25,687 nt of DNA from Fonticula-like sp. SCN 57-25 (lineage: Eukaryota > Nucleariida > Rotosphaerida), in NCBI GenBank assembly GCA_001724245.1, contig MEDX01000058.1, positions 1 through 25,687 on the forward strand, in the 5' to 3' direction. Below, piece by piece: positions 8,680 through 19,753 of the stretch; within the stretch, counting starts at the first letter, position 1; each line of letters starts with the position of its first letter. Made by a program: the position numbers and the translations under genes. The notes below the pieces were generated by a model. It saw only the letters and a program-made list of their open reading frames with translations. It did no database searches and was not told the origin of the DNA.

Positions 8680-10110
8680 CTAATAGTCGCAGCGGTACAT
8701 GTACACGTGCGACGCCTCGACGTAGTAAAACACGAAAAGGGTGTAGTAGCCGCAGGCGGTCAGGATGTGCCAGACCGCGTGGCCCTGGTACCACGACTTT
8801 GGCCAGCAAAGTATGCGGTGCATATCCGTGAGCCAGATGGCGTAGGCGACAATGATGCACATGCCCGCCAAGAGGAGCAGAAAGTAGGCGTTGCGCGACT
8901 GGTTCGCGGGCTGCTGCGCCGACCACTGGCGCACGCCAATCATGACAAACTCCCACAGGAGCGCGCCGACGAGGCCAACGCCAAAGATGACCGTCGTCGG
9001 GTCGAACGGCGCCCACACGCGGATGGCAAAGCACACGAGGTACAGCACGCAAAAGGTCACCCAGAAGAAGAGCGAGCGCACGCTCTCGGGCCACGGCTTG
9101 AGCCACGGGCGCACGAGGTTGTCGCGGCGGTCGACCCACGCGCCAAAGCGACCCGGGAAGCGCGTGCGGCTGATCGCGTACGTAAAGGCAAAGAGCGCAA
9201 TGGAGAGCATGCCGGCAAAGTCGGCGTAGCCCGAGGCCTCGGTGAACCACGCGTGGAAGAGGAAAGAGCCAAAGCCGAGCTCGACACCAATGAAGGCGTA
9301 CAGCATCGGGATCGTCTTGGAGGCGCGGAACGACCAGCGCAGCTCGATGAGGTAGCGCTGGTTGTCGATGATGATCTCGTGCGCGCTCGAGGGGGCAAAG
9401 TCTCCCACGCTCACCGTGTAGTCAATGTGGCGCAGCTCGAGGTCGACATCGCGCGAGCCCTCAAACATGGGCTGCGACATGGCGCTGCCGCGCGGCGAAG
9501 GCATCGGCGAGATGGCGCGCGACGGGGGGACAGAGTCGAGCGGCATGCCAGGGGCCGAGTAGCCCTCCAACTCGAGATCAACGGTGCTGCGGTACTCGAC
9601 ATTGAGCGGCGTGCCGCAAAAAAGCGAGCGGAAAAAGACGCTCCACGAGTCGCTCTTTTGCTTCTCCTCGTCGACGCGGTCGCGGAACACGGCGCTCTGC
9701 ACCTGCTCCGTCGTGTACGCCTTCACGTTGCGCACGCCGATGAGGAAGCGGTAGTTGGCAATCGTGCAGAGGATAATGGCCGAGAAAACAATGTAGGCGA
9801 GGGATGTCCACGCGTTGATGGGCTCGAGGATGGGTCCGACCGTGTCCTTGTACTCGCAGTAGCCTCCCCATTCAGGCGCCGGGAAGCGGTATGGCGAGTA
9901 CTGCATAAAAGCGATGCCGAGTCCGATCCACAGCCCGACGGTAATCAGTGCAAATGCGATGAGCGACGCCTGAAAAGCCCGAAGCCACCACTTTCTCCGC
10001 TTGAGCACATGGATCTCACAGCGCGGCTGCTGGCTCTGGTTCTTGTCGTACATAAAACTCCCTGGGTCCGTGAACACATACTTTTCTATGTTTGACGGTA
10101 GGTCTGCCAT
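8680..10110 (-). CDS. CREST-superfamily (ceramidase-like) integral membrane hydrolase
   Basis: A single-exon 476-aa polytopic membrane protein. The CREST superfamily (alkaline ceramidase, PAQR receptors, Per1, SID-1, TMEM8) consists of seven-helix zinc hydrolases marked by spaced Ser, His, Asp and HxxxH residues. All are visible: an EPINAWTSLAYI segment after WGGYCEYKD (81-107); GFGSFLFH with S282 and H286; D297 in GYADFAGML; and GHAVWH with H444 and H448 near the C-terminus. Hydrophobic helices start at about 47, 103, 268, 300 and later. An unusual feature is a long polar insert, about residues 130-250, rich in Ser/Pro between the second and third helices. It is probably an ER/Golgi lipid hydrolase (ceramide or a related amide or ester), but the substrate is inference. 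Confidence 0.8.
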   Translation of the reverse strand: MADLPSNIEKYVFTDPGSFMYDKNQSQQPRCEIHVLKRRKWWLRAFQASLIAFALITVGLWIGLGIAFMQYSPYRFPAPEWGGYCEYKDTVGPILEPINAWTSLAYIVFSAIILCTIANYRFLIGVRNVKAYTTEQVQSAVFRDRVDEEKQKSDSWSVFFRSLFCGTPLNVEYRSTVDLELEGYSAPGMPLDSVPPSRAISPMPSPRGSAMSQPMFEGSRDVDLELRHIDYTVSVGDFAPSSAHEIIIDNQRYLIELRWSFRASKTIPMLYAFIGVELGFGSFLFHAWFTEASGYADFAGMLSIALFAFTYAISRTRFPGRFGAWVDRRDNLVRPWLKPWPESVRSLFFWVTFCVLYLVCFAIRVWAPFDPTTVIFGVGLVGALLWEFVMIGVRQWSAQQPANQSRNAYFLLLLAGMCIIVAYAIWLTDMHRILCWPKSWYQGHAVWHILTACGYYTLFVFYYVEASHVYMYRCDY

Positions 10111-10698
10111 GGCGATCCACCGTGGCGCTGGGCCTCGAGCTCGTGCGAGGAAGGCTTGCTCGACCGGCCGCGTCCAAGAATGTTGTTGACGGGGCCCGCG
10201 ATGGAATTTACCAATGTTTTGGTCGGCCTGCCTTTTCGGGGCAAGGGCGAGCTTCGCTGATTGGCCAACCTGCCATTTTTGGCAGCCTGGTGATCGGATC
10301 TATTCCCCCAAATGGAGCTCAAAAGGCCCCATTTGGCGCGTGGCAGCCGCATTGGGCAATCAACAGAGAGCAACCCAAGCAGCGGATGCGTGGCGACGGG
10401 ACGCTTTTGGCAAGGGGCCGGCGTGCCCAGCGCAAGGAACGAAGGCGCCCTGGGCAAACAAACAATCGGGCTAAAAGTAGTCGATCAATGGTGACCCCGG
10501 CAATCTGACGCCAGATTGAGCGATTTTCCAGGGTTCCAAAAGCACCATTGAGATTCGGATCTCGGGGCGTGAAAACCGTTTGAATTCATGGAAAAATTCC
10601 ATGGAACGATCGAAGCGGGATCAAGGCCAGTTTGTCTATTGAATGGTAATTGGATACAATGCTCAGGTTGCTACGGATACATGCGGGTTGCCTCGGCT
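10111..10698. other. Intergenic region upstream of the CREST-type gene
   Basis: 5' flank of the CREST-type gene and 3' flank of the R3H gene. It has an ATTGG at 10260-10264 and a short perfect inverted repeat (CATGGAA-AAA-TTCCATG) near 10588-10604. Frames here are open by base composition only; no gene is supported. Confidence 0.45.
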
Positions 10699-11733
10699 CT
10701 ATACAGAAATGCTGAGCGTGGCCAGCAAATCGGTTAGCCGCGTCTCGGGAAACACTTGGTCGGCGGACGCGTTCAGCACGCGCGTCACGCGAACGTCGCC
10801 GATCGTTTCACCTTTCAAAGAGTCAGCAATAGGGGCAACAGGATGGCCTGCGCGTACTGTATGATAATAGCCCGTAGTACTGGCAGACTGCGTGCGCCAG
10901 GTTGCGCGAGAACGAGTCGAGCAGCGTCCAGACGAGCGCCTCGACCGAGTCCTTGTCGGCCGAGCGCGCCGCCGCGTCGCTGTCAAAGTAGCTGCGCACA
11001 TCGCTCTCCAGCTGTTCCAAAAATAGAGTAGAAATATTGGCCTTGCGCAGCAAGCGGCGGGTCGACCGATCAATCCGCTTGTAGCGCTGCATCGGCGTCT
11101 CGGCCGCGCTCTGCTTGGTGCTCTTGGCGTTGGGCGCCAGCAGTGCAAGCTGGCGCTCCTCTGACTTTTGCAAAAAGTTGTTCCACGTCTCGAGATACAC
11201 GGGGTTCATAAGCAGCTTTTCAAACACCGAGGTCGACTGCTGCGACGGCGCCACATCGCTGGGCGTGATCTCGTTCTCGGAAACGAGCGTTTTCACTAGA
11301 GAGATCGCTCGTGAGCAAAGCAAATATAGTTAATTAAGCCGCACAGTTCTCCCACCGGCGCAGCTTGCGGTTCGACTTGTTCTGCTTGACGCTCTTGCGG
11401 GGGCCCTTCTTGACTGGCGTGAGCGGGCGCGTCAGGTAGGCGAGCTGCTCCTTGTGCGTGATCGAGTTGGAGCGGTGAAGCTGCTTGAGCGGCTCCTTGG
11501 TGCCGGCGTCTTCCTGCTCAGAATCGCTGTCGTCGCTCACCGTATCTTCGCTCGCAAGCCGACGCCCGGCCCTATATCGTCCTGATTAGCACGCAAAACA
11601 AAGGCGGCCAATCGTACGCGTAGGCAGCGTCGCCGTTGATGAAACGCAACAGTTCATGAACGTTGCGCTGGCCCTGCGCCTGAATCGTGTTCTCGCTGCG
11701 GTTATCGCGCAGCGAATCGGGTCCGATCGCCAT
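10699..11733 (-). CDS. R3H domain protein with R3H-associated N-terminal region
   Basis: A 297-aa protein in four exons: 11618-11733, 11345-11571, 10858-11295 and 10699-10811. Introns are at 11572-11617 (46 nt, GTACGA), 11296-11344 (49 nt, GTGCGG) and 10812-10857 (46 nt, GTACGC, CTGAC branch). The N-terminus (MAIGPDSLRDNRSEN), the RRWEN motif and the RYKRIDRSTRRLLRKAN helix fit the fungal R3H-associated N-terminal domain. The C-terminal part holds the R3H signature RNLAH (about 245-249) followed by YYGLLSYSE. R3H domains bind single-stranded nucleic acid, so an RNA or DNA-binding role is expected. A basic stretch (KKGPRKSVKQNKSNRKLRR) could aid binding or nuclear import. The gene is divergent from mL38 with 223 bp between starts. 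Intron 1 rests on splice signals and frame rather than on a known homologue. Confidence 0.82.
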
Positions 11734-11956
11734 GGCTTAGCTCTGGGGGTGATGTCCGTTGGGTGATGACAGGGTGTTGCGCCCTTTTTCCCGCCTATTC
11801 CGTCTAATAAACGCGCGGGCGTGGGATTGCGTCACCAGAGCATGTGACATTATAAAAATCGCATGCGGGTATCTGATTCTCTGATGGTGCCTGATTTCGT
11901 CTGATTGTCGTGAATCTGGTTCGAGTTCGTCTTGCCACAGGTAGCACTGCGGCACG
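11734..11956. promoter_or_regulatory. Bidirectional promoter between R3H gene and mL38
   Basis: 223 bp between divergent starts. A TATA-like ATTATAAAAA lies at about 11849-11858. Three CTGAT repeats occur near 11873-11906. The TCACGTGAT element seen in the other two short divergent promoters is absent. Confidence 0.45.
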
Positions 11957-13050
11957 ATGATGCTCCGTCCGGTTGGGCCATTGCGGCGCTTGGCGACGGC
12001 CAATCTGGCCGCTGCCGCTCCGTCGGCAAAGACGGCGGCGAAAAAGTCGGCTTCGCCGGCCGCCGCGCAGGGTCCGCCCAAGGATCCGACCGTTCTCTAT
12101 GTCGCCCCGACCGGCGTGAACAGTGCCTACGATGTGCTGAGCGCGTGGTGGAGCCAGAAGCGCGCAGCCGGCGCCCAGGAGGCCGCCGAGCTCGCAAAGG
12201 TGAGCAGCCCCGAGGCTGAGGCTCGCGTGCGTGATATCAACGCGTGGCTCAAGCGGACGGATCCGCTCAAGGAGCAGCGCGCGCGCTTTGATAAGGGCAC
12301 CAAGCCCAAGAAGCTCGCCGCGGCCGATGTCGACAATAAGACGTACCAGTCGCTCGGATGGGGCGTCGATGTACGAATATTTATCGGATTTCTCCTATCT
12401 AAACGTGTTTTCTCTAGACGGTCAGGTCGCTCGAGTCGTTTGGCGGCCGCCTTGGCCAGCTTGTCCCCGCCGGTTTCGGCGCGTCGATGCTCCGCGTGCA
12501 TCCTGTCGTCGAGTTTGCCGGCAAGCGCGTGATGAGCGATGCCACCGCCAAGATCGCCAGCAAGCACACAACGTCGGGCGCCCCGTCCGTCACGTTTGAG
12601 GCGCTCCCTGAATTCAAGCACTACACGATCGCCCTTGTTGATCCCGATGCCCCCGACGCTGCGTCGCGGACGCTTCAGCACCGCTTCCACTGGGTCGTGA
12701 GCAACATCCCCGCCGGCGAGACCGGTCGCGCCGACGCCAAGAACGGCCACGTTGTTGTGCCGTATGAGCAGATTCACCCAGAAAAGGGCTCGCTGGCGCA
12801 CCGCGTCGTCCTGGCCGTCTATGGCCAGCACGACCAGGTCGACCTTGCCGCGCCCGCCGCCGGCGCCCTTTTGCAGCCGCTCGCCGCCTCGGCCAACCTC
12901 GAGCTCGTCGGCCTCGTGATGCGCGAGTTTGAGTGGGACGAGTCGGTTTCCATGTTTTACGACGACGACGAGCCGCTCTTTGGCTCTGCGCAGCGCCCGG
13001 TGAACACGCGCGAAAAGTTCAAGTACGTCGCCCGGCCGTCGTCGGTATAG
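11957..13050 (+). CDS. MRPL35: Mitochondrial ribosomal protein mL38 (PEBP family, yeast MRPL35 type)
   Basis: A 348-aa protein in two exons (11957-12370 and 12418-13050), with a 47-nt intron that has a GTACGA donor and a TCTAG acceptor. The N-terminus is rich in Arg, Ala, Leu and Ser with no early acidic residues, as expected of a mitochondrial targeting sequence. The C-terminal half is a phosphatidylethanolamine-binding-protein fold with the hallmark DPDAPD (213-218) and HWVVSNIPAG (229-238). In mL38 this fold is structural and sits on the central protuberance of the mitochondrial large subunit. The family's N-terminal extension with W-W-S/R-rich helices (SAWWSQKRAAG) is present, which separates it from stand-alone PEBP proteins. 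It ends 112 bp from the convergent CUL4 3' end. Confidence 0.88.
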
Positions 13051-13162
13051 GACCAAAACACGATACAATAAGGTAAAAGTAATATAAATAAACGCAATAC
13101 AAAGCACTCGCTAGTTTGAATATTATAAGCGCCGATTTATTCATTACTAAAAGGGCAAATTT

Positions 13163-15734
13163 TCATGCAACGTAAATGTAAGTGGACGGGTCGTCCTTGT
13201 GGCGCTCGAGGTATTCGCGCTCGATAAGCGACTCGATGCGCTTCTTGAGGTCGGCCGGGCGCGCCGGGAAGCGCAGCAATGTGTAGAGCTCACTGAGCAG
13301 CTGCTCGTGCTTGAGCGACTTTCTCGTCTTCATGATGCGCACAATGGCCGCGTCGACCTGGTACTGACGATCGAGGAAGATCTTTTCCGTCGTGTCGTGC
13401 TGCTCCTCGGCCTGCAAAAAAATGTGAATAAACACAAAGAAAAAGAGGGCGCATGCGCACCGTTTCCTTGAACTGGACCTGGTTGACCTTGATGCGCATG
13501 AGCGTGTTGGTAAAGTCGGCGTTGTACGCAAACACGTCCTGGTCGGCGACCGACGGCACGCCGCTCGCGTCCTTTTTCGGCGACGACAGCGGCTTGAACA
13601 GCAACACGCGCACCTTGCCCACCGACAGGGAGAATAGCGTGCGGAGCAGCTCCTTATCATCTATGCACGCGGTTAGCCAAAAAAAGAGGCCCAAAAGGCG
13701 CCGTACCGATACTGAGGGCCGCCTTGATCTCGGCAAAGGTCATTGTGTCGCGGTCGTTGAAGAGAAGCAGGACGAGCGCCTGGAACTGCGACACGGAAAG
13801 CTCCTTCTTTCCTCTCCTAAAGCTTGCCTTGATGACGCACGTCCCGAGCGAGCTCTGGAAAGTGAGCCTGCGCCCGCCGTGCTTTGAGAGGTAAAACTGC
13901 GAAAACACCTCCTGGGCGGCGACCATGTCGGGCGGCAGGGCGACGTTGACCGGGAGGTACGTCGGCCAGAAGCCGGCGGTGAGGACGGTGACGTCGAGGT
14001 CGAACGCGCGGACGGCGCTCGCGTACTTTGCCTGCTCCTTGAAGGAGAGCATAATGTCCCGCGAGAGCTCGATGTCGCGGAACATTCCCTCGAGGTTGTT
14101 TGTAAACTGCGAGCCGCACTCGGCCTTGAGCTTGGAGAGCAGCACCTTTTCGAGGTCGGCCGACGCGCTCTTGGCCATGAGAAGCCGCTTGGCAAGGTCC
14201 TTTTTGTAAAACGCCTCAAACACATCCTTGCCGTGGATCGACCGGAAGAGCACAAGCGCGCGGTCGAGCAGCGACTCGAGCTCCTGCTCGCTCGACTCTT
14301 TGTTGCCCTGCCGAAGCTTGCCGTCCAAAAACTTTGCGATGAGCTCGGCGGGCTTGTTGGGGCGGATGTTTAAAAAGTACTCAAAGGCCTCCTGAATCAC
14401 GTGCGCAAAAGCCTCGCGCTTGCCAAACGCCGTGTCGGTGACGGTGTTAAGACGCTCCTTGAACGCAATGAGGTCCTCGACGAGCGTCGCGTCGCGCGAG
14501 GCGTCGCCGGCGAGCTCGGCGCCGCGCTTGCGCACATACGCCTTGAGGTGGTCACGAAGAACGTCCGTGCAGCCGACGCGCGAGAGGAGCGCGTGAAGAA
14601 CAGTAAGGTCAGACATGCGCGTGTCGTCCTGCACACGCGGTGAGCAAAAGACAAGATAAAGAAATGCGCACCATGAGCGACTCGAACGATTTTTCGAGCA
14701 GCGCGACGGCGTTCTGGGAAATGAGGCGCTCCTCGACGACGCGCAGCAGCTGCACGCGCGAGCTCGGGTTGAGGCAGAGGTTGACGCGGTCCGCCTCCTC
14801 GCGCAGCCGCTGCTCGCAGAGGGCGATGTAGGCCGAGCCGTCGAGCTCCACGATTGAGCGCTGGGCGAGCTCCTTGTAAAAGTCGCCCGTCGCGCTGAGC
14901 AGCTGGACCTCAAACTGGTCGTAGGTCTGCAGCGTTGTCATCATGGCGACGAGGTCCTTGATGGTCTGGCGGTCGACGGCCTCGCCGCGGCGCTCCTGCA
15001 GGATGAGCTGCAGGAGGCCGCCCGTGAGTGGCCGCTGGACGTCTGGCCGCGTGGCAATGATATTGCGGAAAAACGAGAGGCCAAGATCAAAGATGGGCGC
15101 GAGGCCGGGCGTGTGGAGCACATACGTGCGGTCGAGGTAGAGAAAGATTTGCCGGATGCTCTGCAGCTGGTCGATAAAAAGATTCCACTGGCGGAGCAAC
15201 ACGCCGAGAAACGACAGCTCGTCCGTCGTCGTCGCTACAAGCTGTTGGCATATATCCTTGACGTGCGATTCTAGCTCGAAATGAAGGCGCTCGTAGACGA
15301 TGGGGCCCTTGTCGAGGCGGCAAATGTCCTCGCACGCTGGGATCGAGTTAGAGAGACGGCGGCACAGCGAGCGGCGCACCCCGAAAGAGAGTCTGTGGGC
15401 TATTATCTACGGGCAATTGCTTGTGAATGGCGGTGACCGCCTGTTGAAGCTTGGCCCACGCAACATCAAAAAAGTTGTCATCCACGACGGGTTGGTCTTT
15501 AAAGCAGGGGATGAGCATCGAGGTTGGCGCCACGATCGTGGCCGCACCTTTAAAGGGAACGATAACAATGCGCTTGGGCTGCGCCGATCTTCCCGGTACG
15601 CTTCGTCCGTGTACCGACATGCTGTCGCCTATTATGTTTTCTACGCCAAAGTGCTGTTGACGGTTCTTGGTGTCGGCCGACGCGTCAGCCGCTCGAAATC
15701 TGACAAGTTTCCCGCGATTCCGCTCGCTCTTCAA
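13163..15734 (-). CDS. CUL4: Cullin-4, scaffold of CRL4 ubiquitin ligases
   Basis: A 779-aa cullin in six exons: 15548-15734, 15380-15496, 14672-15336, 13707-14628, 13461-13660 and 13163-13411. Introns are 51, 43, 43, 46 and 49 nt. Cullins hold substrate receptors at the N-terminus and the RING protein Rbx1 at the C-terminus; CUL4 uses DDB1 and WD40 receptors. CUL4 identity is shown by [52 protein letters not shown] and [24 protein letters not shown] near the end gives the predicted neddylation lysine, about K725. Two N-terminal introns rest on CUL4 alignment: a 51-nt in-frame intron (15497-15547) restores [13 protein letters not shown], and a 43-nt intron (15337-15379) restores [14 protein letters not shown]. 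The exact start is uncertain; a later in-frame ATG exists at about 15620. Confidence 0.93.
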
Positions 15735-16015
15735 ACCAAAACAGACAAATCAGACCAACGCGTACACTAAAAGTAACCAAATGACACGTACAGCCGGGTC
15801 GTCCTGTGTCTGCGGTTCACTGATCTGACTCGCGAGGCTGCTCGGCGATCGCCCGCGTCAGATGCTGTGGAGCTGGCGCGGAAGGACACTCGACCAATCA
15901 AGATCAAGATGTACAGTCAGCATATCATTTTTGGCGATGGGCAAGCCGATGTGTTGATGCTGATCAGATTGTGGGCAAGGAAAGAGGTGGAGAAAGATAC
16001 ATTGGATACAAGGGA
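15735..16015. other. Intergenic region, CUL4 promoter and ABC transporter 3' flank
   Basis: 281 bp between two minus-strand genes. ATTGG on the minus strand (CCAAT on plus) is seen at 15893-15897. No gene is supported. Confidence 0.4.
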
Positions 16016-18439
16016 TTACCCGGTGAAGAGGACAGTAAAGTAGCCGATAATTCGAAAACCGACAAAGAAGCACAAGAGGTAGATGATGTAGATGCCCGGG
16101 ATCGTGCCGAGGTTCTGCGAAAGGACCACCTCGCGTCCATTCAGGAACTCTGCTCCGTTCTGGCAACTCTCAAACTGCGACACACCAGACTGGGAGCAGA
16201 GGAAAAACGTGTCGCTGGTAAACTGCGAGTTGGCGAGGATGTCATATGAGTAGTATGTTGGCGACGTATATCGCGTCCAGCGCAGCCAGCTCGGGAAGAG
16301 GCGGATGTAAAAGCCGCCAAGCAGCAGGAAGGTGAGCATAAGCGTCGAGGCGAGAACAACCGCTAAAGCAAAAATTAGTCAAATATAAGGGCAAAGTATT
16401 GGCGCACCGCGCTGGAACTGAGGAACAAAGCCGCCGATCACGATCGCCAGCGACTGGTAGATATAACCCGTCAGTAGAACAATACCTATAAATATGCCAA
16501 ATGCCACCGCGCTAAAACAAAAAGTCAACAAAAAAAACTCACTAAAATCGACGTACTCGTCCTTGAGGCCGGCCATCCAATACACAATGCATATAAACAC
16601 GAACGGAAGCGGCGTCACCAGCCCAATCTCAACGACCGTTTTCGCCAAAAAGTAGGACGAGACGCGATACATAAACTCTTTTCGCTCTTTCCACGTCACC
16701 CCGCGCTCGAGCGGGTCTAACAAGAAAAATGAGTGGCAAGCTCTGAAAAGCGGGTCGTACATGTTGTGATGGTGGACACGAGCGGGGTAAAGCTCCAAAA
16801 GACAGACACAAAGAAAATCTGCTTACGTCATCAGCATTTAAGCAAGCCAACAAATGCGCGCACCAGGCCATATCGGTCAGCAATGGCTTCCTCGATAGGC
16901 GGAGTCTGGAGCCACAAGAGTCCCGCGACGACGGCGATGACAAGCATCTGGATGATGTTGAGCGGCGACATGATCACGCTAAACTGCTGGCGCGTGCCGC
17001 GGTACGCTAGCTGCCAAAACTGCTGCCACCACGTGGCTTCCCACCGACGCTCGCGATGCTTTCGGTTGTGGAACCGCCGGATTTGCTTCTTGATCCAGCT
17101 TGAGAAAAGTAAGGATTGTGAAAGAAAAGGATTATAAAAGGCGCACGACACGTTGTCGGCCTCGATCTGCGGCTGCGCGGCCTGCTCGCGACGCTCCAGT
17201 ACGGTCCACAATTCCTTAAACTCTTGCGAATCGGCGTACTGGTCGACGAGTTTCTGCCTGGCGGTCGGCTGCTCGACGATGACTTCGACTGCGTTGTGCG
17301 TTAGACGACGTGCCAATCAGCAATGGTGCGCACGAAGGTGGTCGGCAACGTTGTAGTTTGGCGGGCACGGGTAGCCGGCGCTGGCATAGTAGTCGGCCAC
17401 CTGGTTGCACGGCCCGCAGTAGACGATGCTGCCTTCGCTGAGCAGGTAGAGCTTGTCAAAGGTGTGAAAGATGGGCGTCGACGGCTGGTGGATCGAGCAG
17501 ATGATGGTACGGCGCTCGTCGTTGGCGAGGCGGCGGAGAATGCGGACAAGCGATAGGGCAAGGCTGGCGTCCAAGCCTGTAAACGTTGTCGTTTAGCGCA
17601 AAAAAAAGCATAATATAGGCGCACCGCTCGTTGGCTCGTCCATAAAGATGATGCTCGGGTTGCCGAGCAGCTCAACGCCGATGCTGACGCGCTTGCGCTC
17701 GCCGCCCGAGACGCCGCGCTCAAACTGAGAGCCAATGCGGGTGTTCTGACAGATATGGAGGTCAAGGAGTTCGATGACCTTGTCGACCATGGCGAGCTTC
17801 TCGGCCTTTGGCATCTCTCGCTGGAGGCGCATAAGGGCGGCAAAGGTGAGCGTCTCGCGCACAGTGAGGTTGTTGAACAGGATGTCTTCCTGCATAACAA
17901 AGGAAATATGCCTAAACACGGTATTAGACCATGAAAATCCGCTTTAAAAAACCTACTTTTCCATGTCGCGCGTGAATGGCTTGCCGTTGATCAGCACCGT
18001 TCCGTCGATCTTGCCGCCCATGAGCCGGTTGGCGAGCACGTTCAGCAGCGACGTCTTGCCGCATCCCGACGGTCCCATCAGCGCAACAAACTCGCCCGGT
18101 TGGATGTCTCCCGCCATTCGCTTCAATATAACGCGTTCCCCAACTTTGCTCCTGTACGGCTTCCACCACTTGTTGTCGTAGAGGGGGACGCGCACTTCGC
18201 GAATGATCCAGCTGACTGGCCACGGCTGATCCACGACGCCAAGCGAGTGGCCGTGACGACGTTGTAGCTCGGCTTCGTCGTGCGCGCGTCGCTCGCGGAG
18301 CCACTGCGAGTCGCGCCGGGCGCCGTCAGAGTGCTCATCGCTAAGGGCGCCGTTAGCACATTGCACGCACGGCACACGGATCGTACGAAGAAACGGGTTC
18401 CATGGCGGTATCCGCCTGCGACGATTGCGTAACGCCCAT
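16016..18439 (-). CDS. ABCG-type (White/BCRP) half-transporter
   Basis: A 670-aa half-transporter in ten exons: 18387-18439, 17957-18340, 17625-17911, 17334-17576, 17147-17288, 16864-17098, 16761-16818, 16557-16716, 16408-16511 and 16016-16362. Introns are 44-48 nt. It has the reverse layout of ABCG proteins. The nucleotide-binding domain has Walker A GPSGCGKT (107-114), signature VSGGE (213-217), Walker B IIFMDEPTSGLD (from 233) and the switch SIHQPS. The C-terminal membrane domain has about six helices and begins near RQQFSVIMSPLNIIQ. A 45-nt intron at 16512-16556 keeps frame and would be missed by a naive call; removing it gives the same spacing as ABCG2 between YWMAGLK and LLLGGF. Half-transporters work as dimers exporting lipids, sterols, pigments or drugs; the substrate is not predictable. 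Membrane location is certain; plasma membrane versus organelle is not. Confidence 0.9.
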
Positions 18440-18749
18440 GCTCACAAAGTACAGTGGGCAGCAGCAAACTCCGTCATAGAGGAAAGCGGCCCGCTTGGCC
18501 GTGCCCACCGCCCCTGGGCAGGGCCGAGGGGTCCCTCGCCTCCTTCATCGGCTGGGCACGATTGTGATTGGTCGACAAGAATCGATTTTCCCGCGCAAAA
18601 TGGCCGATGCACGAAGATGGCGCCGAGATGCGCAGAACAGCCTATTGCAGCGTAATTAAAATAAAGAAACACGTAAAAAAACACAAATGCATGTTTGTTT
18701 TATTAAGGGTATGTTCATTGTGATATAGAATTTTTTCTCCGTCGCGCAT
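18440..18749. other. Intergenic region, ABC transporter promoter and DCN1 3' flank
   Basis: 310 bp. ATTGG at 18567-18571 gives a minus-strand CCAAT about 130 bp upstream of the transporter start. TTTATT near 18697-18702 (AATAAA on the minus strand) is a likely DCN1 poly(A) signal. No gene is seen. Confidence 0.45.
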
Positions 18750-19753
18750 CTACCGGCTCTTCATGTACGACACAAAGTCGTCAATGATGCTCGGCCACGC
18801 GCCATCGCTGTCATAATTCGAAAAGTCGGGCTCGACGGTTCGAGCAAACTCTAGGAGCAAATTCCACGTGTCCTTGTTGACGGGCCGTTTGTGCTGCGTC
18901 TGACCACCGAGGTGAGCGAGCAGAGTAGAAACAAGATCGCGCGTACCTCGAGAAATTCGCACCACGCGTCGAGATGAACAAAGCGGCCAGTAAGAAGCAG
19001 CTGAAACAAAGGTACAGCAACTTCCAGAGCTATTAAACAGTAGTTTAGCGCAAGTGCTGGGAACGAGTGCTTGGGCGCGCACAGAGAGATCGCTGGGCTG
19101 CCTCCTTGCTGTACAAAAAGGTGAAATTGTACACTTCCTTGAAAACGTCAGGTTTCTCCAAGTCGCGCTTCCACTTTGGTACTGCGCCCTTTATGGCCGC
19201 GATAGAAAGAAGACTGTGAAAACGGTCAGAAAGAGAACGCGAGAATCGAGGTGCGGCGTACCCGAGTGCGGCGAACCCGTTAACAAACTCATCTTTCGTG
19301 AATTCAGCCGCGTGACTGGCGCGCAAATAGTACGCCATGACGAGAGCCGCTGGGTCTGTCGGGTCGAGCTCGATGTCTTCGCAAAATTGCCCGACGCCGT
19401 CCATGCCCATCATGTTGGGATCAGCGGGATCACGGTACTTTTCAAAGATGGCCGCCACGGCCGCCTTGTCAGCCTCTGACACCTTTGGGATGCCGCTAAA
19501 CATTTCAATGGCGTCACGCACACTCCATGATGAGGCCACAAGGCACCGGATTGCCGTCTGATCCCTATCAACCAACGAGTGAGCGGGGCGAGGTTGACCG
19601 CACCGGTACGCACTGGCATCGCACACGGCGCTTGAATTCTTCTAGCTTGCTCTTTTGCAGCTGCGACAGCGACTGAAAAGCGCTAGAGGTGAGCTATACG
19701 CGGTGAGCGAGAGCAAGGAGGCGCACCGCGACGCTCGGGATTCCCGCGCTCAT
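18750..19753 (-). CDS. DCN1: DCN1-like cullin neddylation E3
   Basis: A 250-aa protein in six exons: 19727-19753, 19614-19672, 19262-19564, 19083-19213, 18947-19029 and 18750-18899. The five introns are 47-54 nt. DCN1 is a scaffold-type E3 that brings the Nedd8-charged Ubc12 to cullin-Rbx1. The N-terminus is a UBA-like helix bundle (TAIRCLVASSWSVRDAIEMF). The cullin-binding (PONY) domain follows: MGMDGVGQFCEDIELDP, TKDEFVNGFAALG, VYNFTFLYSKE, HLDAWCEFLE, KDTWNLLLEF, and the diagnostic NYDSDGAWPSIIDDFV near the end. Length matches the family. Introns 1 and 2 are chosen from splice signals and frame and are less certain than introns 3 to 5. It lies one gene from CUL4, its expected substrate, and diverges from the kinesin gene over only 83 bp. 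Confidence 0.9.

Noticed and set aside
8707-10095. 462-codon plus-strand open frame opposite the CREST gene
   Set aside because: It is an antisense shadow in GC-rich DNA. Its composition is highly charged and low in complexity, with no domain, while the minus strand has intact catalytic motifs.
10588-10604. Perfect short inverted repeat as a possible terminator
   Set aside because: Hairpin terminators are not expected for RNA polymerase II genes, and seven-base arms can arise by chance.
12127-13107. 326-codon minus-strand open frame opposite mL38
   Set aside because: It is antisense to a clear mL38 gene with PEBP motifs; no domain is visible in this frame.
16523-16553. 31-nt intron-like stretch with GTGAGT donor inside the ABCG gene
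   Set aside because: Using the GTGAGT donor breaks the frame. The upstream GTACGT donor (45 nt in total) keeps the frame and restores ABCG spacing, so that was used instead.
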